From Escherichia sp. E1V33 (GTDB taxonomy: Bacteria; Pseudomonadota; Gammaproteobacteria; Enterobacterales; Enterobacteriaceae), in assembly GCF_004211955.1 (NCBI RefSeq), contig NZ_RHJI01000023.1:62001-126000 (forward strand): a stretch of DNA of 64,000 bases, in the 5' to 3' direction. A program made the position numbers and the translations under genes. The notes under the pieces are model-generated. The model saw nothing but the letters and a program-made list of their open reading frames with translations. It ran no database searches and was not told the DNA's origin. Positions within the stretch are counted from its first letter, which is position 1. Every line of letters begins with the position of its first letter. Below, piece by piece: positions 32,112 through 42,590 of the stretch.

Positions 32112-33011
32112 TTATCCTCGTAAGGTCGCGGTTAACCCTTTCTGGCTGGCATACTGCTGGGCAAAGTCGAGCAGTTCTGGCGCATCAAGCGGTTTTTCCG
32201 GGGCGTCATAGGGCAGATTAAGTAAGTGATATTTGTTGATGCCCAGCGTGTGGTAGGGCAAGAAATGGATTTCGTTAACGTGCAGTTCACTGGCGGCAAA
32301 ATCTGTAATGGCTTTCACAGTGGCTTCATCGGCATTAAAGCCTTGAATCAGCGGCACGCGAATAATGATTTTTTTGCCCGCCGCTGCGAGTTTTTTCAGG
32401 TTATCCAGTACTCTCGCGGCATTACCGTCGGTCCACTGTTTAAACGGCACGTCGGCAACGTGTTTTAAATCGGCAAGAAACAGATCGATATACGGCAGAG
32501 AAGGGGCGATGTATTTCCACGGCACATGCAGGCAGGTTTCTACCGCAGTATGAATGCCGGCCTCGTGGCTGGCTTGCAGTAGCGCCGTCGCCATTTCCGG
32601 CTGCATGAATGGTTCACCGCCAGAAAGTGTTAAGCCGCCGCCGCTGCGATCGTAAAACGGTTTGTCGCGCAGAACGGTCGCCATGATCTCCTCAACGCCT
32701 TTCGCTTCACCGCACACGGTTAATGCATGAGTCGGACAGCAGTCGTTCAGCGCCGTCAGATGTTCAGGCGTTAACTTTTCCCTATGAATAAGTAAACCAT
32801 TCAGCGCGTGCTCAATCACTTCCGGAGCAGCCTTCGAGCATAGTTCGCAGCCTTCCAGGCACAGACGCGCGTCATATAGCAGGTCCTGCGTGCGGGCGCG
32901 GCTTTCCGGGTTCTGACACCAGCGGCAGCCCAGTGAGCAACCCTTAAGGAAAACTACCGTGCGGATACCGGGACCGTCGTGGGTCGAATAGCGCTGAATA
33001 TTGAAAATCAT
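32112..33011 (-). CDS. ybiY: YbiY (PflE), radical SAM activase of YbiW
   Basis: A radical SAM glycyl-radical-enzyme activase (299 residues from MIFNIQ). The SAM cluster cysteines are C25, C29 and C32 (CSLGCRWC); Cys-rich segments around residues 50-60 and 90-100 ([19 protein letters not shown]) probably bind two more 4Fe-4S clusters. I chose the ATG at 33011 because GAGGGG lies 6 bases before it; the ATG at 33038, which gives the 308-residue form listed for K-12, has no ribosome site and abuts an operator-like repeat. It forms an operon with ybiW. Confidence 0.92.
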   Translation of the reverse strand: MIFNIQRYSTHDGPGIRTVVFLKGCSLGCRWCQNPESRARTQDLLYDARLCLEGCELCSKAAPEVIEHALNGLLIHREKLTPEHLTALNDCCPTHALTVCGEAKGVEEIMATVLRDKPFYDRSGGGLTLSGGEPFMQPEMATALLQASHEAGIHTAVETCLHVPWKYIAPSLPYIDLFLADLKHVADVPFKQWTDGNAARVLDNLKKLAAAGKKIIIRVPLIQGFNADEATVKAITDFAASELHVNEIHFLPYHTLGINKYHLLNLPYDAPEKPLDAPELLDFAQQYASQKGLTATLRG

Positions 33012-33023
33012 AGTTGCCCCTCT

Positions 33024-33060
33024 ATTTCGTTCAAACATTAAAATACTTTCGAATGAAAGT
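33024..33060. promoter_or_regulatory. Two CTTTCG-type palindromes between ybiY and fsaA
   Basis: ACTTTC-GAAT-GAAAGT (33045-33060) is a perfect inverted repeat; ATTTCGTTCAAACA (33024-33037) is a degenerate copy beside it. Both resemble the perfect copy before ybiU. They lie 14-50 bp upstream of the ybiY start and 80-120 bp upstream of fsaA. Confidence 0.5.
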
Positions 33061-33141
33061 TAGATTGATGTGCGTCAACTGTTCAGAGGGTTTTCTCGTG
33101 ATAGTCTGCATTCAGACAAAAAGTAGATTTAGAGGATGACT

Positions 33142-33804
33142 ATGGAACTGTATCTGGATACTTCAGACGTCGCTGTAGTGAAGGCGCTGGCTCGTGTTTT
33201 TCCGTTGGCGGGTGTGACAACTAACCCAAGTATTGTGGCGGCAGGTAAGAAGCCTCTTGAGGTTTTACTTCCTGAGTTACATGAGGCAATGGGCGGACAG
33301 GGGCGTTTGTTTGCCCAGGTTATGTCTACTACTGCTGAAGGTATGGTGAATGATGCGCGTAAGTTGCGTTCTATTATTGCGGATATCGTGGTTAAAGTAC
33401 CTGTGACTGCCGAGGGGCTGGCAGCAATTAAGCTATTAAAAGCGGAAGGTATTCCAACGCTGGGTACGGCGGTGTATGGCGCGGCGCAAGGGCTGCTGTC
33501 GGCGCTGGCGGGGGCGGAGTATGTTGCGCCTTACGTCAACCGAATTGATGCTCAGGGCGGAAGTGGTATTCAGACTGTGACCGACTTACACCAGTTACTG
33601 AAAATGCATGCGCCACAGGCGAAAGTGCTGGCAGCCAGTTTCAAAACTCCGCGTCAGGCGCTGGACTGCTTACTGGCAGGATGTGAATCAATCACGCTGC
33701 CGCTGGATGTTGCGCAACAGATGATTAGCTATCCGGCAGTTGATGCTGCGGTAGTGAAGTTTGAGCAGGACTGGCAGGGGGCTTTTGGTAAAACGTCGAT
33801 TTAA
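33142..33804 (+). CDS. fsaA: FsaA, fructose-6-phosphate aldolase 1
   Basis: A class I aldolase of the transaldolase family (220 residues) that splits fructose 6-phosphate into dihydroxyacetone and glyceraldehyde 3-phosphate, and runs many related aldol reactions. The Schiff-base lysine is K85 (VVKVPVT) and the catalytic tyrosine is Y131. The ATG at 33142 gives the K-12 length; an ATG two codons earlier is less likely. Substitutions relative to K-12, from memory, cluster in the first 100 residues while the rest is almost identical, suggesting a recombinant gene. Confidence 0.95.
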   Translation: MELYLDTSDVAVVKALARVFPLAGVTTNPSIVAAGKKPLEVLLPELHEAMGGQGRLFAQVMSTTAEGMVNDARKLRSIIADIVVKVPVTAEGLAAIKLLKAEGIPTLGTAVYGAAQGLLSALAGAEYVAPYVNRIDAQGGSGIQTVTDLHQLLKMHAPQAKVLAASFKTPRQALDCLLAGCESITLPLDVAQQMISYPAVDAAVVKFEQDWQGAFGKTSI

Positions 33805-33855
33805 CAGGACGTTTGTCATCCTCATAAATTGCTGATGAACTGGCGGAGTGCACCG

Positions 33856-33982
33856 ATGCCTGTCGCGTCTTATCAGGCCTGGAAATCTGCGCCCGAACCG
33901 TAGGCCAGATAAGGCGTTCACGCCGCATCTGGCGTCTGGAGCAAATGCCTGATGCGACGCTCGCCGCGTCTTATCAGGCATA
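33856..33982. repeat. Three REP units between fsaA and moeB
   Basis: REP palindromes lie at 33856-33879, 33900-33933 (TAGGCCAGATAAGGCG...) and 33945-33982 (ATGCCTGATGCGACGC...), in alternating orientation. They fill the convergent fsaA/moeB gap. Confidence 0.8.
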
Positions 33983-33991
33983 CGGTGGCAA

Positions 33992-34741
33992 TTACTGCCC
34001 GCACACCTCACACCCCGGGTTACGCATCAGTTTCATTTCGCGAAACTGACAGGTCATCGCATCGTACATCACGATTTTACCGCTGGCCGGTTTGCCATAA
34101 CCTGCCAGCAGTTTGATCGCTTCCATTGCCTGCAATGAACCAATCACCCCAATCAACGGCGCCATCACGCCCGCTTCCACGCAGGTTAGCGCGTTCTCGC
34201 CAAACAAACGGCTAAGGCAGCGATAGCACGGCTCACCGTCCTGATAAGTAAAGACCGTGATTTGGCCTTCCATACGAATTGCCGCACCGGAAACCAGCGG
34301 CACCTTCGCGGCAAAACAACCCGCGTTCAGTTGATTACGTACCGCAACGTTATCCGTGCAGTCGAGCACCAGATCGTGTTCAGCAATCAACGCAGCAAGT
34401 TCCGCGTCATCAAGCAGCGCATTTACCGGCGTAATCGCGATATGTGGATTGATCCGCGCCAGGGCATCACAGGCGGATTCCACCTTCGGTTGCCCGACCG
34501 TAGCATCACTGTGCAGCGTCTGGCGCTGTAAATTTGAGAGCGAAACAGTGTCGAAGTCGAGCAGCGTCAGGTTACCGACGCCCGCGCTTGCGAGATATTG
34601 CGAGGCTGCGCAGCCGAGGCCGCCCAGGCCAACCACCAGCACGCGGGAATCTTTCAATGCTTCCTGACCGTCAAAATCAAAACCACGCAGGATGATTTGC
34701 CGATTGTAGCGCAGCATCTCCTGATCGCTGAGTTCCGCCAT
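33992..34741 (-). CDS. moeB: MoeB, molybdopterin-synthase adenylyltransferase
   Basis: An E1-like enzyme (249 residues) that adenylates the C-terminal Gly-Gly of MoaD so that it can be thiocarboxylated for molybdopterin synthesis. The nucleotide-binding loop is GLGGLGCAASQYLASAGVG; the zinc cysteines are CYRC (about 172-175) and C244/C247 in the final GCEVCGQ. It overlaps moeA by one base, so the two are probably translationally coupled. Confidence 0.96.
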   Translation of the reverse strand: MAELSDQEMLRYNRQIILRGFDFDGQEALKDSRVLVVGLGGLGCAASQYLASAGVGNLTLLDFDTVSLSNLQRQTLHSDATVGQPKVESACDALARINPHIAITPVNALLDDAELAALIAEHDLVLDCTDNVAVRNQLNAGCFAAKVPLVSGAAIRMEGQITVFTYQDGEPCYRCLSRLFGENALTCVEAGVMAPLIGVIGSLQAMEAIKLLAGYGKPASGKIVMYDAMTCQFREMKLMRNPGCEVCGQ

Positions 34742-35976
34742 TACAGGCCTCCGAACAACGCGTTAAATGGCTCGACTTCCACCCATTCGCCCGCTTCAAC
34801 ATTGCCGCGATCGCGTTCCAGCACGATAAAACAGTTGCCAAGACTAAAGGAGCTAAATATATGTGAACCCTGATGCCCGGTGGTGGTGACTTCCAGTTCG
34901 CCGTCGGCGTTGCGTTGCAGCACGCCGCGCTGGAAATCAAGACGTCCTGGGGATTTCTTCAGACGAGATGCCGTGCGTACGCGCTGACGCGCGGGCAGGC
35001 CATTGGCGGTGTTGCCGCTTAATTTGGCCAGCAAAGGTTGTACTAATTGATAGAAGGTCAGCGTTGCTGAAACCGGATTGCCCGGCAGGCCGCAGAACCA
35101 GCTATTAGAGAGCTTACCAAACGCGAACGGTTTGCCCGGTTTAATCGCCAGTTTCCAGAAAGCAATCTCGCCCAGTTCTTCGAGAATGGTTTTAGTGTAA
35201 TCCGCCTCACCAACCGAAACACCGCCGGAACTGATCACCACATCCGCCTGGCTGTCGGCTTCAATAAATGCGGCGCGCAGGGCATGTGGATCGTCGCGAA
35301 TAATCCCTAAGTTGATGACTTCGCAACCCAGCTGTTCCAACATCAAATGCACCGCGAGGCGGTTAGTATCGTAAATTTGACCGTCGCCCAGAGGCTGACC
35401 GGGTAACTGCAACTCATCACCCGTGGAAAACAGCGCCGCTCGCACTTTACGAATCACCGGAACTTCGGCAATCCCTAGCGAAGCAATCACTGGTAGTTCC
35501 GCGGTAGTCAGGCGAGCACCTGCCGGGAAAACAACAGCGCCCGCAGAAATATCTTCACCGCGATGACGAATATTTTGCCCGCTACGCACTTCAGCGGTAA
35601 AACGTACGCCATTGTCCGTTTGTTCAGTCTGTTCCTGCATGACCACAGCTTCGCAGCCTTCGGGTACTGGTGCGCCAGTCATAATGCGGATGCAGGTGCC
35701 AGCGGGCCACTCGCCATGATAAGGCTGACCGGCAAACGACTTCCCGGCAACGGGCAGCGGTTGTCCGGAGGTGATATCGGCCAAACGTACCGCGTAGCCG
35801 TCCATTGCGGAGTTATCAAAGCCTGGGACATCCAGCGGCGAAACCACATCGCTCGCCAGAATACGGCCAAAACACTGTACCAGTGGCAGCGTTTCCTGGG
35901 CGGTCAGTGGGGTAACGCGAGAAAGCATCTCATTAAGCGCGGTGTCGAGCGACATCAATCCGGTGGTAAATTCCAT
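34741..35976 (-). CDS. moeA: MoeA, molybdopterin molybdenumtransferase
   Basis: A 411-residue enzyme that inserts molybdate into adenylylated molybdopterin to make molybdenum cofactor. Seen: the substrate loop [20 protein letters not shown], the MPT-binding motif FSTGDEL near the middle, [13 protein letters not shown], and PGKPFAFGK. It is first in the moeAB operon. Confidence 0.97.
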   Translation of the reverse strand: MEFTTGLMSLDTALNEMLSRVTPLTAQETLPLVQCFGRILASDVVSPLDVPGFDNSAMDGYAVRLADITSGQPLPVAGKSFAGQPYHGEWPAGTCIRIMTGAPVPEGCEAVVMQEQTEQTDNGVRFTAEVRSGQNIRHRGEDISAGAVVFPAGARLTTAELPVIASLGIAEVPVIRKVRAALFSTGDELQLPGQPLGDGQIYDTNRLAVHLMLEQLGCEVINLGIIRDDPHALRAAFIEADSQADVVISSGGVSVGEADYTKTILEELGEIAFWKLAIKPGKPFAFGKLSNSWFCGLPGNPVSATLTFYQLVQPLLAKLSGNTANGLPARQRVRTASRLKKSPGRLDFQRGVLQRNADGELEVTTTGHQGSHIFSSFSLGNCFIVLERDRGNVEAGEWVEVEPFNALFGGL

Positions 35977-36179
35977 GAAAACACTCCTGCGGAGGCAAAA
36001 TCGAATTTGCCTATTATGTCAGAAAAACGTCACAGACTGTATGCCACCTCGGTCGTAGAGTAGACGCTCGCCTTTACATGCCATATACATCTTTCTATAT
36101 TCAAAAATTGAATGAGTAATTCATAAAAATTCTGATATTTATAGCAAAAGTGGCGAGCCACCCTTAATGGACGAAGACT

Positions 36180-37145
36180 ATGGGCAAAGCAGTCATTGCA
36201 ATCCACGGCGGCGCAGGCGCAATTAGCCGCGCGCAGATGAGTCTGCAACAGGAATTACGCTACATTGAGGCGCTGTCTGCCATTGTTGAAACCGGACAGC
36301 AAATGCTCGAAGCGGGCGAAAGCGCGCTGGATGTGGTGACAGAAGCGGTGCGCCTGCTGGAAGAGTGTCCGCTCTTTAACGCCGGAATTGGCGCCGTCTT
36401 TACGCGTGATGAAACCCATGAACTGGACGCCTGCGTGATGGATGGCAACACACTGAAAGCGGGGGCGGTGGCGGGCATTAGCCATCTGCGCAATCCGATT
36501 CTTGCTGCCCGTCTGGTGATGGAGCAAAGCCCGCATGTGATGATGATTGGCGAGGGGGCGGAAAACTTTGCTTTTTCTCATGGCATGGAGCGCGTCTCAC
36601 CGGAGATTTTCTCCACGCCTTTGCGTTATGAACAGCTGCTGGCGGCGCGTGAGGGAGGGGAAACCGTCCTCGACCATAACGGCGCTCCGCTGGATGAAAA
36701 ACAAAAAATGGGTACGGTGGGGGCCGTGGCTTTGGATTTACACGGCAATCTGGCGGCAGCCACGTCCACGGGCGGAATGACCAATAAATTACCCGGACGA
36801 GTGGGCGATAGTCCCTTAGTTGGTGCCGGATGCTACGCCAATAACGCCAGTGTGGCGGTTTCTTGTACCGGTACGGGCGAAGTTTTCATCCGCGCGATGG
36901 CGGCGTATGACATTGGCGCATTAATGGATTATGGCGGTCTGAGCCTTGCGGAAGCCTGCGAGCGGGTGGTGATGGAAAAACTCCCGGCGCTTGGCGGCAG
37001 CGGTGGCTTAATCGCTATCGACCATGAAGGTAACGTCGCGCTACCGTTTAACACCGAAGGAATGTATCGCGCCTGGGGCTACGCAGGCGATACGCCAACC
37101 ACCGGTATCTACCGCGAAAAAGGGGACACCGTTGCCACACAGTGA
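36180..37145 (+). CDS. iaaA: IaaA, isoaspartyl peptidase/L-asparaginase (Ntn hydrolase)
   Basis: A 321-residue precursor that cleaves itself between G178 and T179 (MG/TVGA), exposing the catalytic Thr of the beta subunit. It hydrolyses beta-aspartyl dipeptides and, weakly, asparagine. The N-terminus IAIHGGAGA and the GTGE and GGSGGLI elements are typical. It heads the gsi operon: gsiA starts inside its last codons. Confidence 0.96.
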   Translation: MGKAVIAIHGGAGAISRAQMSLQQELRYIEALSAIVETGQQMLEAGESALDVVTEAVRLLEECPLFNAGIGAVFTRDETHELDACVMDGNTLKAGAVAGISHLRNPILAARLVMEQSPHVMMIGEGAENFAFSHGMERVSPEIFSTPLRYEQLLAAREGGETVLDHNGAPLDEKQKMGTVGAVALDLHGNLAAATSTGGMTNKLPGRVGDSPLVGAGCYANNASVAVSCTGTGEVFIRAMAAYDIGALMDYGGLSLAEACERVVMEKLPALGGSGGLIAIDHEGNVALPFNTEGMYRAWGYAGDTPTTGIYREKGDTVATQ

Positions 37146-39003
37146 TGAACTTGATGCCGGTGATGTACTGTCGGTCGATAATCTCAATATTGCCTTTATG
37201 CAGGACCAGCAGAAAGTGGCTGCGGTGCGCAATCTTTCTTTTCGTTTGCGGCGCGGCGAGACGCTGGCCATTGTTGGGGAATCAGGTTCCGGTAAATCCG
37301 TCACAGCACTGGCATTAATGCGTCTATTGGAACAAGCAGGCGGTCTGGTACAGTGCGATAAAATGCTATTGCGGCGACGCAGTCGTGAAGTGATTGATCT
37401 TAACGAGCAGAGTGCCAGGCAAATACAGCATGTGCGCGGCGCAGATATAGCGATGATTTTTCAGGAGCCGATGACGTCGCTGAATCCGGTATTTACTGTG
37501 GGTGAGCAGATTGCCGAGTCTATCCGTTTGCATCAAAACGCCACTCGTGAACAGGCGATGGTAGAGGCGAAGCTGATGCTGGATCAGGTACGCATTCCGG
37601 AGGCACAAACCATTCTTTCACGTTATCCGCATCAACTCTCTGGCGGGATGCGCCAGCGAGTGATGATTGCGATGGCGCTGTCATGCCGCCCGGCGGTGCT
37701 GATTGCCGATGAGCCAACCACCGCGCTGGATGTCACTATTCAGGCGCAGATCCTGCAATTAATCAAAGTATTGCAAAAAGAGATGTCGATGGGCGTCATC
37801 TTTATCACTCACGACATGGGCGTGGTGGCGGAGATAGCCGATCGGGTGTTGGTGATGTATCAGGGCGAAGCGGTCGAAACGGGCAGCGTCGAACAGATTT
37901 TTCATGCGCCACAGCATCCTTATACCCGCGCGCTGTTGGCTGCCGTGCCGCAGTTGGGGGCGATGAAAGGGCAGGATTATCCTCGCCGTTTCCCGCTGAT
38001 ATCGCTTGAAAATCCGGCTAAACAGGAACGAGCTGTCGAGCAAAAAACGGTGGTTGATGGCGAACCTGTTTTACAGGTGCGTAATCTGGTGACCCGTTTC
38101 CCTTTACGTAGTGGCTTACTGAATCGTGTAACGCGAGAAGTGCATGCAGTTGAGAAGGTCAGTTTTGATCTCTGGCCGGGCGAAACGTTGTCGCTGGTGG
38201 GCGAGTCCGGGAGTGGCAAATCAACCACCGGTCGGGCGTTGCTGCGCCTGGTTGAATCGCAGGGCGGCGAAATCATCTTTAAAGGGCAGCGAATCGATAC
38301 CCTTTCACCAGGCAAACTTCAGGCATTGCGTCGCGACATCCAGTTTATTTTTCAGGACCCTTACGCCTCGCTGGACCCGCGCCAGACGGTTGGCGATTCG
38401 ATTATGGAACCACTGCGTGTTCACGGTTTATTGCAGGGTAAAGAGGCGGCTACACGCGTTGCGTGGTTGCTTGAGCGCGTTGGTCTGTTGCCTGAACATG
38501 CATGGCGTTACCCGCATGAGTTTTCCGGCGGACAGCGTCAGCGTATCTGCATTGCTCGCGCGTTGGCGCTGAACCCGAAAGTGATCATTGCCGATGAAGC
38601 TGTTTCTGCGCTGGATGTTTCTATCCGCGGGCAAATCATCAACTTGTTGCTCGATCTCCAGCGTGATTATGGCATCGCCTTTCTGTTTATCTCCCACGAT
38701 ATGGCCGTTGTAGAGCGGATCAGTCATCGCGTGGCGGTGATGTATCTCGGGCAAATCGTTGAAATTGGTCCACGGCGCGCGGTCTTTGAAAATCCGCAGC
38801 ACCCTTATACACGTAAATTACTGGCGGCAGTTCCGGTCGCTGAACCGTCCCGACAACGACCGCAGCGCGTGCTGCTGTCGGACGATCTTCCCAGCAATAT
38901 TCATCTGCGTGGCGAAGAGGTTGCTGCCGTCTCGTTGCAATGCGTCGGGCCGGGGCATTACGTTGCACAACCACAATCAGAGTACGCATTTTTGCGTAGA
39001 TAA
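37132..39003 (+). CDS. gsiA: GsiA, glutathione ABC transporter ATPase (two ABC domains, TTG start)
   Basis: A 623-residue protein with two fused ATPase domains that powers glutathione import with GsiBCD. The first Walker A is GESGSGKS (49-56), with LSGGMRQR and ADEPTTALD; the second half repeats [17 protein letters not shown] and ADEAVSALD. The start is the TTG at 37132, 7 bases after AGGGGAC, as in K-12; it lies 14 bp inside iaaA. In-frame ATGs further upstream are internal to iaaA. Confidence 0.95.
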   Translation: MPHSDELDAGDVLSVDNLNIAFMQDQQKVAAVRNLSFRLRRGETLAIVGESGSGKSVTALALMRLLEQAGGLVQCDKMLLRRRSREVIDLNEQSARQIQHVRGADIAMIFQEPMTSLNPVFTVGEQIAESIRLHQNATREQAMVEAKLMLDQVRIPEAQTILSRYPHQLSGGMRQRVMIAMALSCRPAVLIADEPTTALDVTIQAQILQLIKVLQKEMSMGVIFITHDMGVVAEIADRVLVMYQGEAVETGSVEQIFHAPQHPYTRALLAAVPQLGAMKGQDYPRRFPLISLENPAKQERAVEQKTVVDGEPVLQVRNLVTRFPLRSGLLNRVTREVHAVEKVSFDLWPGETLSLVGESGSGKSTTGRALLRLVESQGGEIIFKGQRIDTLSPGKLQALRRDIQFIFQDPYASLDPRQTVGDSIMEPLRVHGLLQGKEAATRVAWLLERVGLLPEHAWRYPHEFSGGQRQRICIARALALNPKVIIADEAVSALDVSIRGQIINLLLDLQRDYGIAFLFISHDMAVVERISHRVAVMYLGQIVEIGPRRAVFENPQHPYTRKLLAAVPVAEPSRQRPQRVLLSDDLPSNIHLRGEEVAAVSLQCVGPGHYVAQPQSEYAFLRR

Positions 39004-39022
39004 CATTCAGGCGGAGAATAAA

Positions 39023-40561
39023 ATGGCAAGAGCTGTACACCGTAGTGGGTTAGTGGCGCTGGGCATTGCCACAGCGTTGATGGCATCTTGTGCATTCGCT
39101 GCCAAAGAGGTGGTTGTGGCAGTGGGATCGAACTTCACTACGCTCGATCCGTATGACGCGAATGACACGTTGTCGCAGGCAGTGGCGAAATCTTTTTATC
39201 AGGGACTGTTCGGCCTGGATAAAGAGATGAAACTGAAAAACGTGCTGGCGGAGAGTTATACCGTTTCCGATGACGGCCTCACTTACACCGTGAAATTGCG
39301 CGAAGGGATTAAGTTCCAGGACGGCACCGACTTTAACGCCGCAGCAGTCAAAGCGAATCTGGACCGGGCCAGCGATCCGGCAAATCATCTAAAACGCTAT
39401 AATCTGTACAAAAATATTGCTAAAACTGAAGCGGTCGATCCGACAACGGTGAAGATTACCCTCAAGCAACCGTTCTCCGCGTTTATTAACATCCTCGCTC
39501 ACCCGGCGACAGCGATGATTTCACCAGCGGCGCTGGAAAAATATGGCAAGGAGATCGGTTTTCACCCGGTCGGAACCGGACCGTATGAACTGGATACCTG
39601 GAACCAGACCGATTTTGTGAAGGTTAAAAAATTCGCTGATTACTGGCAGCCTGGCTTGCCCAAACTGGACAGCATCACCTGGCGTCCGGTGGCGGATAAC
39701 AACACCCGCGCGGCAATGCTACAAACCGGTGAAGCGCAGTTTGCTTTTCCCATCCCTTATGAACAAGCGGCGCTACTGGAAAAGAATAAAAATATCGAGT
39801 TGATGGCCAGCCCGTCGATTATGCAGCGTTATATCAGCATGAACGTGACGCAGAAACCATTCGATAACCCAAAAGTGCGCGAGGCGCTGAATTACGCCAT
39901 CAACCGTCAGGCGTTGGTGAAAGTGGCCTTCGCGGGATATGCAGTACCTGCTACTGGTGTGGTGCCACCGAGTATTGCCTATGCGCAAAGTTATCAACCG
40001 TGGCCTTACGATCCGGCTAAGGCGCGCGAACTATTGAAAGAGGCGGGATATCCCAACGGCTTCAGTACCACGCTGTGGTCGTCACATAACCACAGTACCG
40101 CGCAGAAAGTGCTGCAATTTACCCAGCAGCAGTTAGCGCAGGTCGGGATTAAAGCCCAGGTGACTGCGATGGATGCCGGGCAGCGGGCGGCAGAAGTTGA
40201 AGGTAAAGGGCAGAAAGAGAGCGGCGTGCGAATGTTCTACACTGGCTGGTCGGCCTCGACTGGTGAAGCTGACTGGGCGCTATCGCCACTGTTCGCCTCG
40301 CAGAACTGGCCGCCGACGCTGTTTAATACCGCGTTTTACAGCAATAAGCAGGTGGATGACGAGCTTGCCCAGGCCCTGAAAACCAACGATCCGGCGGAAA
40401 AGGCGCGCTTGTATAAGGCGGCGCAGGATACCATCTGGCAAGAGTCGCCGTGGATCCCGCTGGTGGTAGAAAAACTGGTGTCGGCACACAGCAAAAACCT
40501 GAGCGGTTTTTGGATCATGCCAGACACTGGCTTTAGCTTTGAAGATGCGGATTTGCAATAA
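39023..40561 (+). CDS. gsiB: GsiB, periplasmic glutathione-binding protein
   Basis: The periplasmic family-5 solute-binding protein (512 residues) of the glutathione importer. The signal peptide is residues 1-26 (ending CAFA); [13 protein letters not shown] and the family signature around [15 protein letters not shown] follow. GGCGGAG precedes the ATG at 39023, which starts the signal peptide directly. It lies 19 bp after gsiA. Confidence 0.96.
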   Translation: MARAVHRSGLVALGIATALMASCAFAAKEVVVAVGSNFTTLDPYDANDTLSQAVAKSFYQGLFGLDKEMKLKNVLAESYTVSDDGLTYTVKLREGIKFQDGTDFNAAAVKANLDRASDPANHLKRYNLYKNIAKTEAVDPTTVKITLKQPFSAFINILAHPATAMISPAALEKYGKEIGFHPVGTGPYELDTWNQTDFVKVKKFADYWQPGLPKLDSITWRPVADNNTRAAMLQTGEAQFAFPIPYEQAALLEKNKNIELMASPSIMQRYISMNVTQKPFDNPKVREALNYAINRQALVKVAFAGYAVPATGVVPPSIAYAQSYQPWPYDPAKARELLKEAGYPNGFSTTLWSSHNHSTAQKVLQFTQQQLAQVGIKAQVTAMDAGQRAAEVEGKGQKESGVRMFYTGWSASTGEADWALSPLFASQNWPPTLFNTAFYSNKQVDDELAQALKTNDPAEKARLYKAAQDTIWQESPWIPLVVEKLVSAHSKNLSGFWIMPDTGFSFEDADLQ

Positions 40562-40578
40562 GCAACGCAGGGAGAGGA

Positions 40579-41499
40579 ATGCTTAATTACGTTATCAAAC
40601 GCTTACTGGGGCTGATTCCGACGCTGTTTATTGTCTCAGTGCTGGTGTTTTTGTTTGTCCATATGCTACCCGGTGATCCGGCGCGATTGATTGCTGGTCC
40701 AGAAGCCGATGCGCAGGTCATCGAGTTGGTGCGTCAGCAACTGGGGCTGGATCAGCCGCTGTATCACCAGTTCTGGCACTATATCAGCAATGCCGTGCAG
40801 GGCGATTTTGGTCTGTCGATGGTGTCGCGTCGTCCGGTAGCCGATGAGATTGCCAGCCGCTTTATGCCAACGCTGTGGCTGACCATAACCAGTATGGTCT
40901 GGGCGGTGCTGTTCGGCATGGCGGCTGGTATTATCGCCGCCGTCTGGCGTAACCGTTGGCCGGATCGATTAAGTATGACCATCGCGGTATCAGGGATCTC
41001 ATTTCCGGCATTTGCGCTCGGAATACTGCTGATTCAGGTTTTCTCTGTTGAACTTGGCTGGTTGCCTACCGTAGGTGCAGACAGTTGGCAGCACTACATA
41101 TTACCTTCTCTGACACTCGGCGCGGCGGTAGCGGCAGTGATGGCGCGTTTTACCCGCGCCTCGTTTGTCGACGTTTTAAGTGAAGATTATATGCGTACCG
41201 CGAGGGCAAAAGGAGTGAGCGAAACCTGGGTGGTCCTCAAGCATGGTTTACGCAACGCCATGATCCCGGTGGTCACCATGATGGGATTACAGTTTGGCTT
41301 TTTGCTCGGCGGCTCCATCGTAGTGGAGAAAGTATTTAACTGGCCCGGACTTGGGCGCTTACTGGTCGATTCGGTAGAAATGCGTGATTACCCGGTGATT
41401 CAGGCGGAAATTCTGCTCTTCTCGCTGGAGTTTATTCTTATCAACTTAGTGGTGGATGTGCTTTACGCCGCCATTAACCCGGCTATCAGGTACAAGTAA
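40579..41499 (+). CDS. gsiC: GsiC, glutathione ABC transporter permease
   Basis: An inner-membrane permease (306 residues, about six helices) of the DppB type. The N-terminus [17 protein letters not shown] and the EAA loop ([20 protein letters not shown]) are typical. It lies between gsiB and gsiD with 17-bp and 2-bp gaps. Confidence 0.96.
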   Translation: MLNYVIKRLLGLIPTLFIVSVLVFLFVHMLPGDPARLIAGPEADAQVIELVRQQLGLDQPLYHQFWHYISNAVQGDFGLSMVSRRPVADEIASRFMPTLWLTITSMVWAVLFGMAAGIIAAVWRNRWPDRLSMTIAVSGISFPAFALGILLIQVFSVELGWLPTVGADSWQHYILPSLTLGAAVAAVMARFTRASFVDVLSEDYMRTARAKGVSETWVVLKHGLRNAMIPVVTMMGLQFGFLLGGSIVVEKVFNWPGLGRLLVDSVEMRDYPVIQAEILLFSLEFILINLVVDVLYAAINPAIRYK

Positions 41500-41501
41500 G
41501 G

Positions 41502-42413
41502 ATGCGATTATTTAACTGGCGACGTCAGGCGGTGTTAAATGCTATGCCATTGGTAAAACCTGACCAGGTACGTACACCGTGGCATGAGTTCTGGCGACGT
41601 TTTCGTCGTCAACACATGGCGATGGCCGCCGCACTGTTCGTCATTTTATTGATTGTGGTGGCAATTTTTGCCCGCTGGATCGCCCCCTATGATGCCGAAA
41701 ATTTTTTCGATTATGACAACCTGAATAACGGACCTTCTTTGCAACACTGGTTTGGCGTCGACTCGTTGGGGCGTGATATTTTCAGCCGTGTCCTGGTCGG
41801 CGCGCAAATCTCGCTGGCGGCGGGTGTGTTTGCTGTCTTTATTGGTGCGGCGATCGGTACGCTATTGGGCTTACTGGCGGGATATTACGAAGGCTGGTGG
41901 GACCGATTAATCATGCGTATTTGCGATGTGCTGTTTGCTTTCCCGGGCATATTACTGGCGATTGCGGTCGTTGCGGTGTTAGGAAACGGCATTGCCAATG
42001 TGATTATCGCTGTAGCCATCTTTTCCATTCCGGCTTTTGCCCGACTGGTGCGCGGCAACACGCTGGTGTTGAAACAGCAAACTTTTATTGAATCGGCGCG
42101 CAGTATTGGTGCCAGTGACATGACCATCTTGTTGCGCCATATCTTGCCCGGAACTGTTTCTTCCATTGTCGTCTTTTTCACTATGCGTATTGGCACTTCG
42201 ATCATCTCGGCTGCCAGCCTTTCATTTCTCGGTCTGGGCGCGCAGCCGCCGACACCAGAATGGGGGGCTATGCTCAATGAAGCGCGAGCGGATATGGTCA
42301 TCGCGCCGCATGTGGCGGTTTTTCCTGCGCTCGCTATCTTCCTGACCGTACTGGCTTTCAACTTGCTGGGCGATGGCTTACGCGATGCGCTGGACCCGAA
42401 AATTAAAGCCTAG
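41502..42413 (+). CDS. gsiD: GsiD, glutathione ABC transporter permease
   Basis: The DppC-type partner permease (303 residues, about six helices). [20 protein letters not shown] and the EAA loop ([20 protein letters not shown]) are visible. It is the last gene of iaaA-gsiABCD. The 177 bp after it hold the AT-rich promoter region of pdeI. Confidence 0.96.
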   Translation: MRLFNWRRQAVLNAMPLVKPDQVRTPWHEFWRRFRRQHMAMAAALFVILLIVVAIFARWIAPYDAENFFDYDNLNNGPSLQHWFGVDSLGRDIFSRVLVGAQISLAAGVFAVFIGAAIGTLLGLLAGYYEGWWDRLIMRICDVLFAFPGILLAIAVVAVLGNGIANVIIAVAIFSIPAFARLVRGNTLVLKQQTFIESARSIGASDMTILLRHILPGTVSSIVVFFTMRIGTSIISAASLSFLGLGAQPPTPEWGAMLNEARADMVIAPHVAVFPALAIFLTVLAFNLLGDGLRDALDPKIKA

Positions 42414-42590
42414 TCACGGCAGAATATTGCTTAAAAAAGTAATGGCGTCATAGGAAATTATTGCCATACGCAAGTGTTGTAACTTTCTGCCGATTTTGTA
42501 GAATCAGGCAATTGGGTAAATATGCTGCTTTAAAAGTCTATTTATGCAGAAGAGCAGCGTACTGATAGTTATTTTGTTACGTGTATTAAC

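Noticed and set aside
31105..32211. 368-codon open frame opposite ybiW/ybiY
   Set aside because: It is long only because it mirrors a highly expressed gene's codon pattern; it spans the ybiW-ybiY junction and shows no recognisable domain.
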